Source: Conidiobolus incongruus B7586 (taxonomy: Eukaryota; Entomophthoromycota; Entomophthoromycetes; Entomophthorales; Conidiobolaceae). Taken from it: a stretch of DNA of 14,387 bases. The DNA is taken from contig JNEM01009622.1 in the NCBI GenBank assembly GCA_000697335.1, positions 1 to 14,387 on the forward strand, read 5' to 3'. The notes under the pieces are model-generated. The model did not search any database. It saw nothing but the letters and a program-made list of their open reading frames with translations, and was not told the DNA's origin. Of the stretch, positions 1-8,003 are shown in pieces. The position numbers were made by a program, and so were the translations under genes. Position 1 is the first letter of the stretch, and the number at the start of each line of letters is the position of its first letter.

Positions 1-540
1 TATTATCATAATTTTATTATTCAAATATAAAGTATATATAAGTAATAATAAATAACTTAAATTCATATTTAATTTATATTAATATTATTCAATATTATTA
101 ATATCGTTAATCATATTAGACTGTAAATAGGATAGTGATTTTTTTTGAAATTTTAAACATTATAAATCAAAACCTGAATAATATCTTAATTTTCAAATTT
201 TTAACTGATTAAATTTTTAAGAAAAATTAATAAAACAAATTTTGAATTTAAAATATTTTTAAAAATTAGTCTCATATCTAATATAGTAAAAATAAAAAAT
301 ATTTTATTTAATTTTACCTTAAATTAATTAATAATGATTATATTATAATTGTGATTTGAAATTACAAATCAATCACAACTTATATGCTAAAATTAATATG
401 ACATTTTTGTTATCCTTTATTTACTAGTCTGATGTACAATATTTAATATATAATTCAACAATTTTATATTAGGAAATATATAAATTTTTTTATATAGTAT
501 ATAATTTTTATATCATCTTTGATATAATATATTAATAATT

Positions 541-558
541 ATATATATATATATATAT
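541..558. repeat. (AT)9 microsatellite
   Basis: Nine uninterrupted AT units are seen directly. Such runs are expected in DNA of this composition, and no function is implied. Confidence 0.9.
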
Positions 559-628
559 TCCAACAAATTAAATTATATATTTGCATTATAATCATAATTT
601 TCAGAACAATATTTACATAATAATAATA

Positions 629-659
629 AATTATCCTAGTGCTGGAAACTGGGATAATT
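629..659. repeat. Hairpin-forming inverted repeat
   Basis: Positions 629-640 pair with 648-659 over 12 base pairs, one of them a T-G wobble, around a 7-nt loop (GCTGGAA). The stem includes G-C pairs, so it stands out from the chance palindromes made only of A and T elsewhere. It sits at the left edge of the G+C-richer block 640-890. It could be the end of an old repeat or a transcript-end structure; the sequence does not decide. Confidence 0.55.
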
Positions 660-1169
660 ATATTGAGTTATATTTGAGTGTTGATAGTTTGAAAAATTTG
701 GATATAGTTTAGAGTTTTATTTGATAGTTAACTACCAAAATTTTGATTTAATTTTTAACTAGAAAAAAATGATATTCCCCCTTTTATATAATGGGATAAG
801 AATTGAAAAATATGAAGGAAAATAGGATAGGCGATAAATTGTAAGTAAATTCAAATTAATAGGGGAAGTTATAAGGAATTATTTGGTAGGAATATAGCAT
901 ATAATAATAATAGATAATCAATTTTATTAATCATACAACAATTATGATACAAGTACTTCCAAAATAATCAAATATTATTTAAAACAAATACAGTTTTATT
1001 AAACTAGTAATACCTTCACTAAAACAATTTTCAAATATGCATTCAAAATGAATGATAAATATATATTTATTGATTTAATATGAAAATTGGAATTAAACAT
1101 ATTTAATATTATGGTATATTTTATTTTGTATATTTAACTTGATGATAATTATTTTAATTGCTGTAAAAC

Positions 1170-1174
1170 ATTAA
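1170..1174. repeat. Target-site duplication, left copy
   Basis: The word ATTAA here is repeated at 1504-1508, directly outside the two ends of the solo LTR. A 5-bp duplication is usual for LTR-element integrases. The word is AT-rich and could match by chance, but its exact placement at both composition borders supports it. Confidence 0.65.
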
Positions 1175-1503
1175 CACGTCTTGAGACTCCGTGTCCAGAG
1201 CAGTTTAGATAAAGAGAGAGATCTAGAGAATTCCAGGTAAGAGTTAGGGAGATAGAGGGTTTATTGGTTTAAGTCAAATAGCTGGAAGGACCCAGATCGA
1301 ACTCTTCTTGCTGAGGATGGCTCTAGTTCTGGGTTTTATATAGAGTGAGTTGTGTAAGGTGGTTCATAAGATTCTCTGGTGACTTGTATCATCGGCAAAT
1401 TAAAAGTTAGAGCGAGAGCAGATGGTATGAGAGTGGGAAATGACTTTAACATTAGGTTGATGTAAAAATATCTGGGTAGAAGGGAGTCGCCTGGCTCGTG
1501 ACA
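1175..1503 (-). mobile_element. Solo LTR of an LTR retrotransposon
   Basis: This 329-bp block is far richer in G+C than the DNA around it and has sharp edges. Read on the minus strand it starts TGTCACG and ends CGTG, giving short inverted ends. The same 5-bp word ATTAA lies directly outside both ends (1170-1174 and 1504-1508), as expected for a target-site duplication. Inside, on the minus strand, are a TATA box (TATATAAAA, 1334-1342) and then an AATAAA signal (1260-1265) about 70 bases on. This gives U3 of about 160 bp, a short R and U5 of about 85 bp. No internal coding region, primer-binding site or second LTR adjoins it, so it is a solo LTR left by recombination. The matching duplication suggests it is not very old. 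Superfamily (Ty3 or Ty1 type) cannot be told from an LTR alone. Confidence 0.78.
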
Positions 1504-1508
1504 ATTAA

Positions 1509-2221
1509 AAAAATATGAATTTCAAAATAAAAATGCAATAGCTTAGCCTACATTATATATTTCATCGATTAATTGTTAAAATTTAACAAATTTCCATTAC
1601 CTAATTTACACTTCAAAATACAAAACAGTCAATACACACATTGTGTTGCTTTAAATTTTTTCTGCTTTCTAAAGTTAAAATGATAAAATTTGGATTGAAT
1701 AGTGAATATTTTTTGGTTACATTATGTGATATTTTCAATTTATAAATTATTTGATTACTGGAAATCAATTGTCACACATTTGTCCATAAAACTCAGCCAC
1801 TCATTTAACTTTGTACTTCACTATCCCTTCTCTTTATAATACTTTATGGTTTCATTCAAGTCTCGTTTATGATTGTACAAACAATCATTTCATCTTTCAT
1901 ATCATTATATAAATACTTTGCTCAACTCTAGATATTGCATTATTACAAAGTAAAATAACCAAAATAAATTAATGTGAAAGTATCATAAAACTTTTTAAAA
2001 CCATTTTATAATGATCAGTCTAAGTCAAAATAGGTCTTAAAAACGAATTGAAGCGGGGGTCAATCCAGTCGATCCGAGTCACAAGCTTATATCAAAATAC
2101 TGCAAGCTTTCACATAATTCAGATTTAATTGATATTCCAACGAAAAAATTCTTAAACATTGAAAAAAACAGAAAATAGATGTAAAGAGTATTGTATTTGG
2201 TTTAATAATTTACATTATTAT
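1509..2221. other. Intergenic region between solo LTR and CHD1 3' end
   Basis: No coding frame is supported. Two composition islands stand out: a pyrimidine-rich stretch at about 1770-1940 ending in a TATA-like TATATAAAT (about 1904-1912), and a small G+C island at about 2050-2095. The first begins TGTCACA, resembling the first bases of the solo LTR. The word TCAAT at 1765-1769 recurs at 2060-2064, which would frame a 290-bp block. This is only a weak case for a second, older LTR. The small island does not fold as a tRNA. Confidence 0.5.
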
Positions 2222-2254
2222 TTTATTGAGTTAATATAAAATACATGTTTTATT
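2222..2254 (-). promoter_or_regulatory. Candidate polyadenylation signals of CHD1
   Basis: On the minus strand the word AATAAA occurs at 2249-2254 and 2222-2227, about 75 and 100 bases after the CHD1 stop. Position suits a short 3' UTR. The word is common by chance in DNA this rich in A and T, so the assignment rests on position only. Confidence 0.4.
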
Positions 2255-2328
2255 CTTAAATTATTATTTCAGTTGGTTTTAATTATTTCAAATTTAACAA
2301 GATATATGAATTTGACTATATAATTAAA

Positions 2329-5300
2329 CTAACGCCTACTACTATTAGGATAGATATCACTATTGTAGGTAGGTTGGAAATCACTTGATGAGAGTTTTTC
2401 ATAAATAGATCGAATCTTACTAATCTGTTTCTCCTTGTCCTCATCATTCTTAGGCCATGAATCAGGCCAAAATTGTAAGAGAGCTGTCCATAATCCAATC
2501 TTCCAGCGAGGTCTCTCTTTCGATGGGAATGAATTAATGGTCTTGTCAATTTGGTTACCAATTACATACAAACAATCTTTGATGGCTTGAACTTTATCAT
2601 TCAGGTCGAGTTCAGGAGCAGTATCTCGGAGATATCGAAGGGCTTTCTTAGCTGGTTTCAAATAAGTGGCACACTCCTGATAAGTGGGAATATTGTCATA
2701 GTGATGGCGGCTTCGCTTGACGTATTGGTCAATAGAAGGCTGACCATTAGCACGACCATTGCGATGAGAGCCACTGTGAGTAGATTGAGGAGAAGCTTGG
2801 TGAGAATAGCTTCCTTTATTCTTGAGTTTGCTGGACTTGGATCTTGATAGCTGAGACTGATGACTTGAATTGGATTTATGATTTCTTTCGGTGTTTAAGA
2901 TTTCACTTTCGATAAGAGCTCCCATTAAATATTCTCCTCTCCTAACAAGATGGGGAGGCTTTGGAGATACCGAAGAAGGTTGGTTACCTCCAAGGAAAAA
3001 TTTACCTTCAAGACCAAGTTCAGGATCCTCGCAAATCTTAGACCAAGCACCAAATCCATGACGGTGTATTCCGACAAGGAGCATTGCATCATCATTTTTA
3101 TCCCATGAGCAAGTCCAGTTCGAAGTAGATTTCACTGGAATAGGAAGTTCATCACGGAAGAAATCAAATTTCTCAAGCACCCTATGCAAATAGTCCAATT
3201 GATAGTGCCTTGAGACAATTGGCTTAGCATTAATGGAGTCAACGCCTTCAAAGGTGACTAGGAGCGCTTTGTTAGGATCTTGATCCATGTTTTTATCAAC
3301 AGATTCTTGACAAAATCTTAAAAGTTCATCCAAAGTGTTTTCAAAGAGAGGAGATGGGATATGGGTCAGTTTTTCTTCCATTTGAAGGAGCTTACGACGA
3401 GAAGGAATATTACCAAAGTGCAATAGACCGCGACACATACCTCGGATATCCTTATCAGTGAGTTGATATTCGGTTTCAATGGCTTGGTGTTTGCGCTTGG
3501 ATCTTCCTGATGACGATGCTGAATCACGACCATTATCATCTTCTCTATAATTAACATTTCTTCTTCGACGAGGCGAGTCGGTTGTAGTTTCATCAAGGAT
3601 CAAAGGATTTGGTTTGGCTTCAACTCTTTGGTCTGCTGGAATAATATCTTGCCAAGCAGGTTCAGCAACTCCTGCAAAGTCAGCAACTAGAATTTGATCC
3701 AAGAACTCTTGACCACCTTCGTTTCCTTTCTCTTGAGTCTCAGTAAATTCTTGAACTTCTCCATGTGCTAAGATATCATCGATATTCATCTGTTCTAGTT
3801 TACGCTGGTTATCATTATCTTGGAACATATTGGCTGCACCAAACTTAAGCAAACGATTGAGATCGTCTGCTTTAAGATCAGGCTTGGAGGATCGAGTGAT
3901 GCCATCAGCACTAAAGGTGGTACCTGAAGTGTCCATCTTATCAATAACACAGTGCCCTAAGACACGTTTGCGTTTGGCATGCTCAAATACTTTCTCTTCT
4001 AAAGTCATCTTGGACACAAATCGATATACATTGACTTGCTTCGTTTGACCAATTCTATGGCAACGAGCCATTGCTTGAAGATCATTTTGAGGATTCCAAT
4101 CTGTATCCATTAATATAACAGTGTCAGCAGTAGTTAAATTAATTCCTAAACCACCAGCACGAGTAGACAGTAAAAATACAAAATCGGTAGAGCCAGGAGC
4201 ATTATAATGTTCAATTGCATTCTTTCTAGCTTCAGAGCTGATACTACCATCAAGTCGTTGGAAGTTATAACGTTTAAGCTGTAAATAGTCGGCAATAATA
4301 TCTAGATAGCGAACCATTTGAGAGAATATCAAAACTCTGTGTCCATTTTTGAACATGTGAGTTAGTAAGTTATCAAGAAGTATCATCTTTCCACTGCTAT
4401 AAATAAGACTTCGTAATGCTTCTTGAGTGTTCTTGTAATCTATTTCAGGGAAATGGAAAAGATATGGATGATTACAAACCTTTAAAAGTTCGATAGTAAT
4501 ATTCTGCAAACTAGGTGCATGACCTGCTCCTTCAGCACTTAATGCAGCATAGTTTTTGTTTAAAATTTCTCGATAATATCTTGTTTGTTGTGCTGCTAAC
4601 TCTACTCGTAATACAATTTCACGTTTAGGGGGCACAGAATCTTCTACAGTATCCTTGAGTCTACGAAGAACATAGCCCTCAAGACGTTGATGAATAGCTT
4701 TGATCTTGTGTTCTTGGTCTTCTTGAGATAAATCGATTTCATCAACTTCATCTGCACCGAATTCTTCAGGATTCAGGAAGCGAATCAAGGACCGGAGTTC
4801 TTTGAGGTTATTCTGTAAAGGTGTACCAGTAATTAAAAGTCGATTCAAGGTTTTGAACTGTTCAAGAGTTGAATACAATTGGGATTCTTGGTTTTTTAAA
4901 CGATGTCCTTCATCAATAGCCATAAAAGACCACTTAATGGTACTTAAAAAAGCTTTATCTTTCAGGACCAGTTCATAAGTAGTGAGAAGGCAGTTGAATT
5001 TAACCTTTTTCGTTCCCTTTTGGTAAAATTCGTATTCTCGGATAATGTTACGACTTGCAGCGTTTCCAATATAGCAAATGCTATTGATCTCAGGTGCCCA
5101 CTTAGATAACTCTCTTTCCCAATTACCGATGGTAGACAAAGGTACGATTACTAAGAATGGTCCAAAAACTTTTTGACCATTGAACAAATATGACAAGAAT
5201 GAGATGGTTTGTACAGTTTTGCCGAGACCCATTTCATCAGCCAAAATACCATTTCTGTTTTTACACCAAAGATAAGCCATCCAATTGACACCATGCAGTT

Positions 5301-6910
5301 GGTAATCTCTTAATTGACCTCCAGTGATGTAGTCAGGTTGACTGGCCAATTTTTGAAAGAGAGGACGAGCAGTAGAAGGATCTCGTCCTTTACCTGGAAG
5401 CTTCATAGAAACTATCCTTTTATGATATAAATCTATTTGATGTTGAAAATCAGCAATATCTTGTTCGGATTCCCATGTACATTGATTGTAAGGTAATTTG
5501 TTCCATTTACAGTAATACTGTATACCCGTTGGACAATGTTCATCTTTGGCAACAGTACGATGAGAAATAACACGCTCTACTTTTTTGAACTCTTCGAATT
5601 CGGCAAGAGTGGCTTCTCGCCAAATATTGTGAGCTTCAAGTTCATCAGCATCAAAGCGATCTTGCTGAAGATCGGTAAGATATGGAATAATGATTTTTTT
5701 AATATAGTTTTCAACTTTTTTGATGCCTTTGAAGTCTTTAAGATAATCAAAGGTTTCCCAAGTATTGTGAAGATGACTCCAATCTTTCCATTTAATTAAA
5801 AACTCAACGTTGTCAGGAACATGTTTTGGTTTTTTAAGCTTCATATCGGGACGAGCACGATAGAAGAGAACTTCTTCAATAACATCCCCTTCAGGAGGGA
5901 TGTCTTGAGAAGTATATGAAGGTTCAATTTCTGAATAATATTCTTGTTCAGAAAAATCGGCTTCTTCATAATAAGATTGAGAAGTTTTTTGACGACTAGA
6001 CTGACGTTGAGGTGCAGCGGATTTAGTCTTTTTGGAGCGAGAAGATTTATGAGGAACGTAATCGTCTTCATCAGAATATTGATCCGAATATGTCTCGGCA
6101 TAATCAGCTTCATCATCGGAGTAAACTACTTTGCGTCGAGAGGAACGATTAGATTGCCTTTTTGGCTCTTCATACGTTTCATCTTCGTCGTCATCTGAAG
6201 GAATAGGAGTGTCAGAACGTCCATAATCTGAAGAAGGGGGAGGGTAATATGTGTCTTCATCAGGAACTTGAGAAGGAGAGTTATCTGGAGAAAAGTCAAT
6301 ATGAGGAAGAGAAGGAGCAGATTGTTGAAGTTCTGGTGAGTAAGGATACTGAGGTGACCCTGAAGGAGAAAAAGAACGAGCAGAAGAAGGAGAGCTATAT
6401 TGGTGAGAAGTGTAAGTTTGATTTTCTGTAGAATCATTAGTTGCTCTATATGGCTGAGAGCCATTCGTTATAGGTGAATGTTGATATGAATATTGATTAT
6501 TTGTAGTAGAGCCTACATTAGTAGGGGCAGGATACTCATAATCATAATCTAAAACAAAAGTATGAGGTTAAAATTTGAAATAATAGTGAAAGTGAAGGTA
6601 GAAAATTGAAGTGATGATAAGATTGATTGAAAAGTATAAGTAAAACGACTTGATTAAAACAGTCGAAATTACAAAAAAAATCAAAAGAAAAAGGCTGAAA
6701 GATAGTTGAAAGCTGAAGCAAAGCAACAAAAGGTGCAGTAAGGTGAATTTAAGGCTGTAAAGTTGCAAAAAGGGTAAATAAAAGGCTAAGACATGACGGA
6801 AAACAGCTAAAAACTAGCAAACATGACAAATCCGAAACAAAGTTCAAAGAATATGGAATTTATTAGCAAAATTAAGAAAGAAAGGCAAACTTACCTTCCA
6901 TACCCGCCAT
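2329..6910 (-). CDS. CHD1: Chd1 chromodomain-helicase-DNA-binding protein, complete
   Basis: This is an ATP-driven nucleosome remodeller that slides and evenly spaces nucleosomes on transcribed genes in the nucleus. The coding sequence is complement(join(2329..6548,6895..6910)): exon 1 spells MAGME plus one base, and the joined frame gives 1411 residues, close to yeast Chd1 (1468). I chose the upstream ATG because the internal ATG at 5844 would cut chromodomain 1 in half. Domains: a disordered Ser/Tyr/Glu-rich N-terminus (1-225) with basic NLS-like clusters (135-145, 173-187); chromodomain 1 (about 228-290) with W259 and W262; chromodomain 2 (about 323-385); Snf2 ATPase lobes (about 415-870) with Walker A DEMGLGKT (443-450), DEGH (551-554), STRAGGLGINL and ARCHRIGQ; a SANT-SLIDE DNA-binding region (about 1036-1215); and a C-terminal CHCT/DUF4208 helical domain (about 1293-1390). 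Oddities are DEGH where Chd1 usually has DEAH, and Cys in the arginine-finger motif. All key catalytic residues are present, and it looks functional. Confidence 0.95.
6549..6894 (-). other. CHD1 intron 1 (346 nt)
   Basis: On the minus strand the donor reads G|GTAAGT (6894 downward) and the acceptor reads TTTTAG| (ending at 6549), after a T-rich tract with a branch-point-like TTTTAAC about 25 bases upstream. It splits the sixth codon (Asp) after its first base. It is strongly pyrimidine-rich on the transcribed strand. Every frame from the exon-2 side runs out here, while splicing gives a clean start. The only other open frame inside is leucine- and phenylalanine-rich low-complexity sequence, best read as an artefact of composition. 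Confidence 0.85.
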
Positions 6911-7610
6911 AGATTTTATATGAGTTTTACTAGAGAGTGAAAAATCAATTATAAAAAAGATAAGTTGTTGGGGGGTAAAAATTTAATAATGTATCACTTA
7001 AAATTATCCAATCATATTTCCAGTTTTAATCTATTTAATGGATGATTATCTTTAAATATTCAAATAGTACATCTTAATATAGTATAAAATAGGATTAATA
7101 AGAGTAATTTAATATAGATTTACCTATATAGCAAACGAGTAGATTAGTTAAATAGTAAAAATCAATAATCATTTTTTATTCTTATATGTATAATTATAAT
7201 ATTCAAAATTCTTTTTTTTTTGAAAACATTATTAATATAACAACTTTGATTTTATTTTATATAATAAACTATAATTGGACAAAACATTTCCCAATTAAAT
7301 TGATAAGGATAAATTACAAAAAATAATAATATATATTGAATTAATTTTAAAGTATTAATAGATATTCATATACGTAAATAATACTTGAATATCTTAATAT
7401 ATTTCCTTGCATTTTGTTCTATATTGTATATTCTATTAATTCAGTTTGTAGCTGATATCTAAGATTTTTTCAAGATACGTTTCAAAATTAATAACAATAT
7501 TGATTCATAATTGAAAGAATGGAATTCGTTTTTAATTACAGATATTTATATAACTAAACAATTATTTTAATTAAAAATTAGTGAACTGGATGTTATTTTT
7601 TCCTAAATTC
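6911..7610 (-). promoter_or_regulatory. Upstream region of CHD1
   Basis: The start context on the minus strand is AAAATCTATGG. A CATATAAAA word lies too close to the ATG to be a core TATA box; a TTTTATAA word near 6950 is a looser candidate. A run of six C on the minus strand (6970-6975) is the only G+C-rich word in several hundred bases and could be a stress-type zinc-finger site. Beyond about 7000 the DNA is plain AT-rich sequence with nothing recognisable. Promoter assignment rests on position. Confidence 0.4.
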
Positions 7611-8003
7611 TGTGACTCTACCTTATCTATTTACCATCAACGTAATCTGGATATATATTCCTTAATATGAGGTTGTGGTTACCTAGATGGTAACCTGCCT
7701 GAGCATCTTTGCTTCACCATCTATTTCCTTATGAGGATGTTACCTCAGAAAGCAAATTACTCTAAAGGCCTCATTCTCTAGAAGACCTATCTCACCTCTA
7801 TACACTATCTTTAGCTGACAATTGGATTATAAAAGAATTAATGACATAAGTCTAATGATGGGAGGTCAGTCAACCTCTCGCAAGATAATCATATTCTTTC
7901 ATCTTCTCAATAAAGCCTTTGATCTGGTATTATCACTTACTAACAGTAGTTTACCTGCTTAAGTCACTTAATTTATGCATTGCTAGCAACTGACATTGCA
8001 ACA
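7611..8003 (+). mobile_element. LTR-like block, probable old solo LTR
   Basis: A block of clearly higher G+C sits between AT-rich flanks. It begins near a TGTGAC word and ends near GCAACA. On the plus strand it has TATAAAAG at 7828-7835 and, about 75 bases later, AATAAA at 7909-7914 followed by about 90 bases to the right edge. This is the U3-R-U5 spacing also seen in the better-supported LTR at 1175-1503, but the sequences do not match, so it would be another family. No flanking duplication could be fixed, and the left edge may lie anywhere from 7591 to 7674. No coding part of an element adjoins it. If it is an LTR it is older than the first one. The alternative is an unrelated decayed repeat. 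Confidence 0.4.
7677..7695. repeat. Perfect 7-bp inverted repeat
   Basis: GGTTACC (7677-7683) and GGTAACC (7689-7695) are exact reverse complements around a 5-base spacer. Related GTTACCT words recur at about 7739 and, loosely, 7951. It lies in the presumed U3 part of the LTR-like block and could be a binding site for a dimeric regulator or a remnant of an element end. Confidence 0.5.

Larger units (their letters stand above)
1..1174. other. AT-rich intergenic region, no gene seen
   Basis: No open frame of believable composition lies here on either strand. The DNA is mostly A and T runs. It contains an (AT)9 run at 541-558, a near-perfect hairpin at 629-659, and a G+C-richer block at about 640-890 with marked strand asymmetry (G on plus, C on minus). 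That block is discussed as a possible very old LTR. No tRNA-like A/B box pair was recognised. Confidence 0.7.

Noticed and set aside
2050-2095. tRNA or tRNA-derived SINE
   Set aside because: No A/B box pair at the right spacing and no cloverleaf could be drawn on either strand.
2329-5844. Start of CHD1 at the internal ATG (1171 residues)
   Set aside because: It begins in the middle of chromodomain 1. The frame continues upstream without a stop to a good splice acceptor, and the upstream exon supplies an ATG in phase.
6568-6768. Leucine- and phenylalanine-rich frame inside the CHD1 intron
   Set aside because: It reflects the pyrimidine richness of the intron on the transcribed strand.
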